From positions 27,046 to 43,792 of the forward strand of contig DHYU01000082.1 in assembly GCA_002415485.1 (NCBI GenBank): a stretch of 16,747 nt of DNA, given 5' to 3'. Source of the DNA: Proteobacteria bacterium UBA5122 (GTDB taxonomy: Bacteria > Pseudomonadota > Gammaproteobacteria > Tenderiales > Tenderiaceae). Below, piece by piece: positions 6,690 to 14,071 of the stretch. The notes beneath the pieces were generated by a model. That model saw only the letters and a program-made list of their open reading frames with translations, was not told the DNA's origin and did not search any database. Each line of letters begins with the position of its first letter. Within the stretch, counting starts at the first letter, position 1. A program made the translations under genes and the position numbers.

Positions 6690-7904
6690 ATGACCTCCCC
6701 CGGGAATTACATATTTACCAAACCTGCGCACACACTTATTGCGACACTCGGTCATGGACGATTCATATTATTTATAATGGCATTGGTCGTACAATTTTCT
6801 ATTGGCCTCTACCACCTCCATACCCATAGCACCTCAACTACAGAACTTCTAAGTTATTTGATATTGAACACATTCCTTATCATCTATTTTTTAACCTCTA
6901 TCCATCAGCACATTACCGATCAAAACCTCACTACAGAGCTATTTGCTTCGAGAATTTCGACAGGAAAATTATCTGCCTCGACAAATCAAGACAACACATG
7001 GTTCAACGATGGCAGACATGCGCATCTGAAACAGAGCATCCTAGAAATAGAACGCTCCATGTCACGTATTCAACAATCGGCCAACGAGGCCTACACTGCC
7101 GCCCAAAAGGAAGCCGCGCTCGCAAAACAGACACACATAAATGCCAACAGTCAAAGTGAATCCCTCACCAGCATATCTGCCGCACTTGAGCAAATGAACA
7201 CCAGCATCAACCATGTCGCCATTCAAATTCAGGAAACGGGAACAAATGCTGACAACACACTCACTTATTCTCAAAAAGGCGTCATTAATATCGAAAAAAC
7301 AGTGCAGCAAATGAATCACGCTGTTGACGCCGTCAACAATGCCAACAATCAATCACTTCATCTAAATGAATGCGCCAATGAGATCACTGTCATCGTTGAC
7401 GTAATACATGCCGTTTCCGAACAAACCAATCTGCTAGCACTTAACGCCTCCATTGAAGCCGCACGGGCTGGGCAACATGGAAGGGGATTTGCCGTTGTCG
7501 CTGATGAGGTACGCTCATTAGCACAACGCTCCGACGAAGCAACTAAAGACATTCTGCGCTTGGTTGACAAACTGAAGTCGGCCATCGACAAAATCGTTGC
7601 CGCAACCAAAGAGGTTCAACAACATGTCACCTCTACCAAAACCTTACAAAACAATCTCATACAAGAATTCAACGAAATAAATAACAGTGCAGCCACAACC
7701 TCTAATGCGATGAGAAATGCAACGATATCGCTAAACGAACAGACACGCGCCTGTAACGAAATCAGTCTTTCACTCGAAAAAATAAACGACATGGCCCTCG
7801 ATAACAACGAATCCACCAAAGAAGCCCAAGCAACTGCCATATACCTGGAGACACTGGCCAACCGTGTTTTAAAGCTAACCGATCACAACTCTGTCAGCAT
7901 ATGA
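6690..7904 (+). CDS. Methyl-accepting chemotaxis protein lacking a sensory domain
   Basis: This 404-residue chemoreceptor is anchored by two closely spaced membrane helices (about 24-42 and 53-71) joined by a loop of only ~10 residues, so there is no periplasmic ligand-binding domain. The rest is cytoplasmic coiled coil with the conserved signalling tip E-Q-T-N-L-L-A-L-N-A-S-I-E-A-A-R-A-G (244-261) followed by G-R-G-F-A-V-V-A-D-E-V-R-S-L-A (264-278), the region that contacts CheA and CheW. No C-terminal CheR/CheB tether pentapeptide is seen. The ATG at 6690 is preferred because GGAG lies 7 bases before it, whereas the ATG at 6666 would sit almost on the predicted transcript start. The stop overlaps the start of the NIT-domain gene (ATGA), implying translational coupling and a sensor supplied in trans. 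Base composition is more AT-rich than the flanking housekeeping genes. Confidence 0.93.
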   Translation: MTSPGNYIFTKPAHTLIATLGHGRFILFIMALVVQFSIGLYHLHTHSTSTTELLSYLILNTFLIIYFLTSIHQHITDQNLTTELFASRISTGKLSASTNQDNTWFNDGRHAHLKQSILEIERSMSRIQQSANEAYTAAQKEAALAKQTHINANSQSESLTSISAALEQMNTSINHVAIQIQETGTNADNTLTYSQKGVINIEKTVQQMNHAVDAVNNANNQSLHLNECANEITVIVDVIHAVSEQTNLLALNASIEAARAGQHGRGFAVVADEVRSLAQRSDEATKDILRLVDKLKSAIDKIVAATKEVQQHVTSTKTLQNNLIQEFNEINNSAATTSNAMRNATISLNEQTRACNEISLSLEKINDMALDNNESTKEAQATAIYLETLANRVLKLTDHNSVSI

Positions 7905-8734
7905 ATACACCGATGATCGCCTCACCACTCATGCTTTTGGCCATTGTCTATTTATGGTGCTTGTACACCAGAAAGAAGGCGGCCATGACATCGAGGGCTC
8001 GCTCCAGCCATGGAATCAAGCTACTGGCATTGTTACGCACACTGTTAGAACACATCCCGCAACATAGGGGGAGCGCAAATGCACTGCTCAATGGTGACTC
8101 AAACTTCAGAAACAAGGTCTCGGACCTCCAAAAAGCCATACAAAGCGACATACAAAATGTAAACCATGCTTTTACGAATCAGACACCATCCCTTATAGAT
8201 CGCTGGCAACACATCAAGAGCGCTTGGGGCAACTTAATTCACAAACTGAACACACTATCCCCAGAAGAAAGCTTTGAGATCCATAGTGACATCATCAATC
8301 AGCTCATCTACCTAATGCAGGACATCAGCAACCTCTGCCTATCAAACAGCTCCTCCAAAACACAGGAAACCGCCAACCTTTGTTTTCACCAGCTACCGAT
8401 AGTGATCGAGTTATGTGGCCAGGCACGTGGAATTGGCATGGGCGCCATTGCCCATGGCAAGCCCACCACAGCTACCAGAATAAAACTAACCTTTCTGCAT
8501 GAAAGATTAGCCTCTGAATTAAAGGCCATTGCCGGCCAGCACTCATCCGAGTTTGATCAAACATCTCAAACGAATACCCACCACTTCCTCACCACCATCA
8601 AACAAGAGATTTTAGATTCAGAAAAGACATCCATCACGCCAACAGCGTACTTTGAACAGGGCAGCAAGGCGATCATGGCAGGCCTGTCCATCATGGATCG
8701 TTTTATAACAAGTCAGAAAAAATCACATCAATAA
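7901..8734 (+). CDS. Membrane-anchored stand-alone NIT (nitrate/nitrite-sensing type) domain protein
   Basis: This 277-residue protein has one N-terminal membrane helix (about 5-22) followed by a basic stretch (R-K-K, R-A-R), which places the remainder in the cytoplasm. Residues ~38-270 are helical and resemble a NIT domain: L-L-E-H-I-P-Q-H-R-G-S-A-N-A-L-L-N-G (48-65) with R56 in the first helix, and I-E-L-C-G-Q-A-R-G-I-G-M-G (169-181) with R176 in the facing helix. In NIT domains, such as that of the Klebsiella regulator NasR, paired arginines from these helices bind nitrate or nitrite. A closing helix near Y250-F-E-Q-G-S-K-A-I is also family-like. There is no output domain: no ANTAR, kinase, GGDEF or MCP part. 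It overlaps the chemoreceptor gene by 4 bases, so the two probably form one receptor. A PilJ-type bundle is a related alternative. The NIT call is by motif pattern; the ligand is inferred. Confidence 0.75.
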   Translation: MNTPMIASPLMLLAIVYLWCLYTRKKAAMTSRARSSHGIKLLALLRTLLEHIPQHRGSANALLNGDSNFRNKVSDLQKAIQSDIQNVNHAFTNQTPSLIDRWQHIKSAWGNLIHKLNTLSPEESFEIHSDIINQLIYLMQDISNLCLSNSSSKTQETANLCFHQLPIVIELCGQARGIGMGAIAHGKPTTATRIKLTFLHERLASELKAIAGQHSSEFDQTSQTNTHHFLTTIKQEILDSEKTSITPTAYFEQGSKAIMAGLSIMDRFITSQKKSHQ

Positions 8735-8766
8735 TGAATTATTGAACAAACCCTATTCACTTCATG

Positions 8767-8796
8767 TCGACACATTAATTAGCACATATGTATACT
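8767..8796 (+). promoter_or_regulatory. Candidate sigma-70 promoter for the GspE/PilB-type ATPase
   Basis: TCGACA (five of six to TTGACA) and TATACT (five of six to TATAAT) are separated by 18 bases. The start of transcription would be near 8803, 30 bases before the ATPase start codon. This suggests the ATPase can be transcribed separately from the chemoreceptor pair. Confidence 0.5.
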
Positions 8797-8832
8797 CAAC
8801 CTTACTACACAAAAACCCCGGAGTAATCAGGC

Positions 8833-11226
8833 ATGGGCACTGCGCTGGATCTACCAATACCACCGTTGACCAGCACCGAAACACCCCCTGTACTATCAGG
8901 CGCTGCCATAACCATCGAGTTCATCGACGGCACGACACTTCCGGGAAGCCTGCTCTCTCTGGACCAACAAGCCGGCGCACTCGTCTTTTCAAGCCAGGGC
9001 AAACAGCTGACGTATAAGTTTGACAAGATCAAGATCATCCAGATCAATGCACCATTACAATATATTCCAGACGCAGTATTAAATCCGTCCCAGGCCAACA
9101 ATCCAACCCAGCCCTATCACATCATTTTCAAGGACAACACTGATATTGAAGGTGAAACATATGGCTTCAAACAAGACAAATATGGCTTACATATTTTCAA
9201 ACGCCATAGCAACAACCCATATATTCAAGAATACATACACATCTATATCCCCCAAACCAATATCCTTAACCAAAATATAGGAAAGAAACTAGGGGAAATT
9301 TTAAGTTCAGAGAAACTCATCTCCAGCGACGACCTTAATCATGCACTCCAAGAACAACACCAAAAGGAGGCCTTAGGACAAGTCCTGGTCAGACAGAAGA
9401 TCGTCAACGAGAAACAACTCAGCCAGGCCCTCGCCCACCAACGATCCTTACCACAGATGCGGCTTGGGGAAATATTAATCAGCGAAGGTCTCGTCAGCGA
9501 ACAACAACTAGACGACGCCCTGGCTGAACAAAAGGGAAAACAACGAAGACCGCTCGGTGAAATTTTAATCAACATGGGCTTGGTCTCTCGCACCCAGATC
9601 CAGCAAGCCCTGGCAAAGAAACTGGGAATTCCTTTTGTGCATATTCAGGAGTTTTCGATCAAGCCTGAGACCCTGAAATTACTTCCCGCTGAACTCGTAT
9701 ACAAACACAAAGTCATTCCGCTGTATGCGTATGACAACAAAATAGTCGTTGCCCTAGAAAACCCACTCGCCTGGGAAGCCCTCGACACGCTACGCTTTCA
9801 TACCAACAAGCACATCGAAGCAGTAATGGCATTGGAAGAAGACATCGTATGGGCCTTGCAGTTTTACTATTCCTCCGACGAGCTGTTGCACTCAATAGAA
9901 GAACTGGACACACAGCTTCCCGCAATTGAGGAGGAAGAAATCCCAGAAGCGAGCGACCTTACTGCCGACAACATTGTTGTCAAAATGGTCAACAAAATCA
10001 TCCTTGATGCCTACCAACAAGGTGTGTCCGACATTCACATCGAACCCTACCCCGACAAAAGCAAAACCGTCGTCCGCTTTCGCCGTGATGGCATCCTGCA
10101 TACTTACCATGAATTCCCCCCCCAATATCGGGCCGCCTTCATTTCGCGGATCAAGATCATGGCCAAGCTTGATATTTCAGAACGTCGTAAGCCGCAAGAC
10201 GGAAAGATAAACTTCAAGAAATTTGGCAATGCCAATATCGAGTTGCGCGTCGCCACACTCCCTACCGCTGGTGGTCTTGAAGATGTCGTCATGCGGATTC
10301 TCAGTAGCGGCAAGGCGATCCCGATCAATGCACTGGGACTCAACCCCAGCCTTCGAGACTCACTGCTACAGTTGATTGACAAACCCTATGGCCTATTCCT
10401 TGTCTGCGGCCCGACGGGCTCAGGAAAAACCACTACACTACACTCCATCATGGGCCAGCTTAATGATTCCGAACACAAAATCTGGACCGCTGAAGACCCT
10501 GTCGAGATTACACAAGTAGGTTTGCGTCAGGTGCAAGTCAACCCCAAAATTGGACTCGACTTTGCCACCGCCATGCGTGCTTTTTTACGTGCAGACCCCG
10601 ACATCATAATGGTTGGCGAGATGCGGGATACCGAAACAGCGGCCATGGCCATCGAGGCTTCGCTGACAGGGCATTTGGTGTTATCCACCCTGCACACCAA
10701 CACTGCTGTCGACAGCCTAATTCGGCTATTGGAAATGGGCATGAATCCATTTAACTTTGCCGACGCACTGCTGGGCATTCTCGCACAACGCCTAGCGAAG
10801 ACACTGTGCCAAGGATGTAAAAAACCGTACGCCGCCACTACAGAAAAACTGCATTTTCTCGCCGAAGAGTTTTGCGAAGAACTCATCCCCGTCGGCACAC
10901 GCACGGAAGACAGAGAGATCATCATCAATCAACAGATCAGCATCTGGCAGGATGCATATGCCAATTCAGAAGGCCAGATTATGCTGTATCGCCCGGTAGG
11001 TTGTGACCAATGCGCCGATACCGGCTATCGAGGACGAATAGGACTGCACGAACTCATGGTTGCCAGTCGTGATATCAAAGATATGATGTTATCGCACTCA
11101 CGCATCAACGACATTCAACGCCAAGCACTCTCCGAAGGCATGCGCACACTGAAACAGGACGGCATTGAGAAAGTACTACAGGGATTTACTGATCTGCCAC
11201 AAATCAACGCCGTCTGCATGAAATAG
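8833..11226 (+). CDS. GspE/PilB-family ATPase with four tandem MshEN-type motifs and N-terminal beta repeats
   Basis: This is a 797-residue hexameric-type secretion/pilus assembly ATPase. Residues 25-72 and 95-140 are two similar beta-rich repeats (pattern I-x-F-x-D-x-T-x3-G), resembling the DUF6982-type small barrel. Residues 152-263 hold four 24-residue L-G-E-I-L...A-L-x-x-Q motifs, starting near 152, 180, 210 and 240. Copy three fully matches the c-di-GMP-binding MshEN pattern R-L-G-x-x-L-x3-G-L-x5-L-x3-L-x2-Q; the others are degenerate. The ATPase core is complete: Walker A G-P-T-G-S-G-K-T (526-533), Asp box T-A-E-D-P-V-E (552-558), Walker B around D-P-D-I-I-M-V-G-E (588-596), His box T-G-H-L-V-L-S-T-L-H (612-621) and zinc cysteines C659/C662 and C724/C727 with a ~60-residue insert. 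The start has GGAG 9 bases upstream. No platform, pilin, secretin or retraction gene is adjacent, so its machine is unknown. Confidence 0.93.
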   Translation: MGTALDLPIPPLTSTETPPVLSGAAITIEFIDGTTLPGSLLSLDQQAGALVFSSQGKQLTYKFDKIKIIQINAPLQYIPDAVLNPSQANNPTQPYHIIFKDNTDIEGETYGFKQDKYGLHIFKRHSNNPYIQEYIHIYIPQTNILNQNIGKKLGEILSSEKLISSDDLNHALQEQHQKEALGQVLVRQKIVNEKQLSQALAHQRSLPQMRLGEILISEGLVSEQQLDDALAEQKGKQRRPLGEILINMGLVSRTQIQQALAKKLGIPFVHIQEFSIKPETLKLLPAELVYKHKVIPLYAYDNKIVVALENPLAWEALDTLRFHTNKHIEAVMALEEDIVWALQFYYSSDELLHSIEELDTQLPAIEEEEIPEASDLTADNIVVKMVNKIILDAYQQGVSDIHIEPYPDKSKTVVRFRRDGILHTYHEFPPQYRAAFISRIKIMAKLDISERRKPQDGKINFKKFGNANIELRVATLPTAGGLEDVVMRILSSGKAIPINALGLNPSLRDSLLQLIDKPYGLFLVCGPTGSGKTTTLHSIMGQLNDSEHKIWTAEDPVEITQVGLRQVQVNPKIGLDFATAMRAFLRADPDIIMVGEMRDTETAAMAIEASLTGHLVLSTLHTNTAVDSLIRLLEMGMNPFNFADALLGILAQRLAKTLCQGCKKPYAATTEKLHFLAEEFCEELIPVGTRTEDREIIINQQISIWQDAYANSEGQIMLYRPVGCDQCADTGYRGRIGLHELMVASRDIKDMMLSHSRINDIQRQALSEGMRTLKQDGIEKVLQGFTDLPQINAVCMK

Positions 11227-11227
11227 A

Positions 11228-11887
11228 TTAGGCCGTCGGAGATACCGTCTTTTTCTCACCAGAGCGCACCGACGATTTCTTTTTCGGCGGCACATAATGA
11301 CGCTTCGACCACGAGCGATAAACCATGATCGTAGCGAATATCAGCAGATAGACCAGCGGCTCCACAAGGAAGGCACTCTCCATCTGCAACGCAACATGCA
11401 CAATGGTCAACGTCGCAACACCATAAACTGTTCGTTGTAGTTTGCGCCAACGATCCTTGCCCATCCAATCAACTACCGTATTAAGCGAAGTCACCGCCAA
11501 CGGCCACATCATTACATACGCCACCATACCAAGCGCCACAAAAGGCCGATCCCCCAAGTCATGCAACACCAGATCAAACGTGTTGCGATGCCCTAAGGTT
11601 ACATAGGTAATCAAATGGAGATTGGCATAGAAAAAGGCGAACAACCCCATCATGCGACGAAACTTGGCCAACCACATCCAGTTGAACAGCTCACGCAAGG
11701 GAGTTAACAGCAATGTGATGAGCAACAAACGGATAGCCCATTCGCCTGTGGTCTGTGTCACCAAGTCCAGCGACTGCATACCGAGCCGCCCATCCACAAA
11801 CCCTATCGCCAGCGATATCGCTGGTAATAGACAAAGAAAGAAAACAATCGGCTTGACCACCCAGCTAATGTACTGTGAAAACGTCAT
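11228..11887 (-). CDS. msrQ: MsrQ-type heme-binding membrane subunit, without adjacent msrP
   Basis: This 219-residue protein belongs to the MsrQ/YedZ family, the inner-membrane b-type cytochrome that passes electrons from the quinone pool or flavin reductase to the periplasmic methionine sulfoxide reductase MsrP. About six hydrophobic helices are visible, with the family blocks L-L-L-T-P-L-R (59-65), R-R-M-M-G-L-F-A-F-F-Y-A-N-L-H-L (77-92) and A-V-T-S-L-N (131-136), and a basic tail. Heme ligands of E. coli MsrQ are H91, H151 and H164; here H91 and H164 are present at the same numbers but residue 151 is Gln (R-K-L-Q-R-T-V-Y). The catalytic partner msrP, normally directly upstream, is absent: the upstream neighbour is a divergent deacetylase. 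The stop lies one base from the convergent ATPase stop. Either msrP is elsewhere or this protein serves another reductase. Confidence 0.88.
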   Translation of the reverse strand: MTFSQYISWVVKPIVFFLCLLPAISLAIGFVDGRLGMQSLDLVTQTTGEWAIRLLLITLLLTPLRELFNWMWLAKFRRMMGLFAFFYANLHLITYVTLGHRNTFDLVLHDLGDRPFVALGMVAYVMMWPLAVTSLNTVVDWMGKDRWRKLQRTVYGVATLTIVHVALQMESAFLVEPLVYLLIFATIMVYRSWSKRHYVPPKKKSSVRSGEKKTVSPTA

Positions 11888-12055
11888 CCGCTTACCTTCC
11901 TGAACGAGACACTATGTCCACAATACAGCGAAATATCCATGCATTCAATAGGTCAATAACTTAGCACTGCAGTCGGGCAACCTCAAAACCAACCCAAGCC
12001 CAGCCAAACTGCTATCATCTGAGATCCAACGACATCTCCAACCAAACACTGCGCC

Positions 12056-13111
12056 ATGCTAAAAAAATACTTTTATTTCAATCTTTTACTGTTTCTGAGT
12101 CATTCCTTTGCCCATGCCACGCCCCCCAGTAGCAGTGTCGCCGTATTTATGTACCACCACTTTGGTGAAACACGTTATCCGAGCACCAATATCCGTCTGG
12201 AACAATTCGACGCACACCTCGACTATCTGGCCAATAACGGCTTTCACGTCCTCCCCCTGCAAGAGGCTTTGGATGCAATCCGCAACCAACAACCACTACC
12301 CGACCGCAGCGTGGTCATCACGATGGATGATGCCTATCGCAGCGTTTACAGCGAGGCCTATCCCCGCCTCAAGGCCCGGGGCTGGCCGTTTACCGTCTTT
12401 GTCTCGACCGACTACATCGACAATGGCTATAGCAATTACATGACCTGGAAGCAAATGCAGGAGATGGCCAAACACGGAGCCAGTTACGGCAATCACACCC
12501 GCAGCCATGCGTATCTGGTCAGGCGGCTCGACGGCGAATCCGACGATCAATGGCAAACGCGCGTCCGCACAGACCTCGGCGACGCCCAGCAGCGCCTGGA
12601 ACAACAGCTAAACACCACACTGAAGATCGTTGCCTACCCCTACGGCGAATACAACGACGGCGTGCGCGCGATCGCGGATGGGCTGGGGTTGATAGGCATG
12701 GGCCAGCACTCGGGCGCCATCGGACCGCTGTCAGACTTCCTGGCCTTGCCGCGTTATCCGATGGCAGAGGCCTTCGGTGATATCGGCGAATTCAAAACCA
12801 AGGCACTAAGCCTGCCGCTGGCCGTACAACACGTCACCCCCGCAGAACCAACCACTGAGCGGGAACGCCCTGCGATCCAGGTACAACTAGCGGCCTCTGA
12901 TGCCCGTATCCAACAACTGGCATGCTTTGCCAGTGGCCAGGGGCGGATGGAGATCGAGTGGATAAACGAATTGAGCTTCCGCATACAAGCGGCCAAGCCG
13001 TTGCCTGCGGGTCGTAGCCGCTACAACTGCACAGCGCCTTCAATGCAGGCTGGAAGATTTTATTGGTTCAGTCAGCCGTGGATCCGGCCTGGGGGCAGAG
13101 ATGGTGAATAA
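12056..13111 (+). CDS. Secreted polysaccharide deacetylase (NodB/CE4-like)
   Basis: This 351-residue exported enzyme has a signal peptide (hydrophobic 8-18, likely cut after A-H-A at 21) followed by a NodB-homology domain. CE4 motifs are visible: motif 1 T-M-D-D-A (89-93; D91 as catalytic base, D92 as metal ligand), motif 2 N-H-T-R-S-H (146-151; metal ligands H147 and H151) and motif 3 A-Y-P-Y-G-E-Y (193-199), with M-Y-H-H-F-G (32-37) as in PgaB-like members. Motif 1 has Ala instead of the usual Gly, and motif 3 lacks the common Arg. Residues ~260-351 form an extra C-terminal region I do not recognise, with two cysteines (C290, C325) that could pair. The role is probably removal of acetyl groups from an exported or cell-wall glycan. 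No synthesis operon is adjacent. There is no clear ribosome site before the ATG, but the signal peptide supports this start. Confidence 0.87.
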   Translation: MLKKYFYFNLLLFLSHSFAHATPPSSSVAVFMYHHFGETRYPSTNIRLEQFDAHLDYLANNGFHVLPLQEALDAIRNQQPLPDRSVVITMDDAYRSVYSEAYPRLKARGWPFTVFVSTDYIDNGYSNYMTWKQMQEMAKHGASYGNHTRSHAYLVRRLDGESDDQWQTRVRTDLGDAQQRLEQQLNTTLKIVAYPYGEYNDGVRAIADGLGLIGMGQHSGAIGPLSDFLALPRYPMAEAFGDIGEFKTKALSLPLAVQHVTPAEPTTERERPAIQVQLAASDARIQQLACFASGQGRMEIEWINELSFRIQAAKPLPAGRSRYNCTAPSMQAGRFYWFSQPWIRPGGRDGE

Positions 13112-13121
13112 AACAGCCTAG

Positions 13122-14033
13122 CTAAGATTCACTCTCAAAGCGTAGATTGGCGACATAACTGGGGAGCTGATTGCTGCGAATCATCGAACGGATCTCATCG
13201 ATATATTCATGACCACGCGCAGAGTACTTTTCCAAGCCCCCGGCCAACACCAGCGGGTCCAGCCGCTCACCGCGCTCGCGCATCCCCTGACGCAACGTCC
13301 GCAGCCCCACATAGGCATCATGCGTGTTCAGTGTGTGTAGGTAGGCACGCACCGAGGCATCGATCGACGAGAATGCACGTACTGCGTAAGTCTCCCCCTC
13401 CGGTCTCCCCAATGGCACAATGCCCTTGGACTCGGTATAGGTCCAAATGCCAAACAGATTATTACCTTCGCGGGCAAAACGTGACGAACCCCAGGCACTC
13501 TCATTGGCAGCCTGCGCCAGCGCCAGCGACAGCGGAATCACATCCACCCGGCGCAACAGCAGCTCGCGCACCTCGGGCTTAGTCAGATCACCTTTTACAC
13601 GATAGTGACTGGCCACCGCCTTCAACCAGCGCATTTCAGAAGAACCCAGTGCCTTCACGTCCCGAGCGAACAGTTCCAGCATATGGTTGCGCACGCCCTC
13701 GAGGGCCTGGTTCTCGGCCAACACCACCGGCAACAACGCACGGAAAAACAAGGATTTTTTAAGACTTACATCATCAACCTGATCGAGATCAGGCGGCAAT
13801 TGGGTCAGGCCTATGGCGGGGATCGCAGGGGTATACGGCGGCCACTGAAAATCATAGCGCGCCAACATCGCCTCCAAGGCCTCGGCATTGCCCGCCTGCA
13901 CTAATACCAAGCGGACCTGAGTATCTGCCTGCACATCAGGCTCCGGCCCGGACTGGGGGATAAAAGCGGCGATCATCCCCGCCAGCGCGATAGGCAAGCC
14001 TGCAGCAAAAATTTGATCAATTTTATTCAGCAT
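13122..14033 (-). CDS. Bax-like glucosaminidase-domain protein
   Basis: This 303-residue protein has one N-terminal membrane helix (about 7-26) and a C-terminal domain of the endo-beta-N-acetylglucosaminidase (Bax/FlgJ-C/LytG) superfamily, which cleaves the peptidoglycan glycan strand. The diagnostic stretch is L-A-Q-A-A-N-E-S-A-W-G-S-S-R-F-A (172-187), with E178 as the likely catalytic acid, followed by N-N-L-F-G-I-W-T-Y (191-199) and the later V-R-A-F-S-S-I and Y-L-H-T-L-N segments. The length and the preceding helical region (~90-170) fit E. coli Bax. It is expected to be periplasmic and anchored in the inner membrane. It lies 38 bases downstream of purL in the same direction, with no terminator between, so it may be co-transcribed. 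It converges on the deacetylase with 10 bases between stops. The physiological substrate is not shown by context. Confidence 0.88.
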   Translation of the reverse strand: MLNKIDQIFAAGLPIALAGMIAAFIPQSGPEPDVQADTQVRLVLVQAGNAEALEAMLARYDFQWPPYTPAIPAIGLTQLPPDLDQVDDVSLKKSLFFRALLPVVLAENQALEGVRNHMLELFARDVKALGSSEMRWLKAVASHYRVKGDLTKPEVRELLLRRVDVIPLSLALAQAANESAWGSSRFAREGNNLFGIWTYTESKGIVPLGRPEGETYAVRAFSSIDASVRAYLHTLNTHDAYVGLRTLRQGMRERGERLDPLVLAGGLEKYSARGHEYIDEIRSMIRSNQLPSYVANLRFESES

Positions 14034-14071
14034 ACAGATTCAATATCGGCCGCAAAGAAACCAAATTCAGT

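Noticed and set aside
8742..9017. A 91-codon + frame upstream of and overlapping the ATPase
   Set aside because: It overlaps the start of the ATPase in another frame and covers the predicted promoter; the product is low-complexity His/Arg/Thr-rich.
11930..11955. CCATGCATTC upstream of msrQ as another NsrR-like half-site
   Set aside because: Only about 7 of 11 positions fit, with no facing half, and the palindromic ATGCAT core alone is common by chance.
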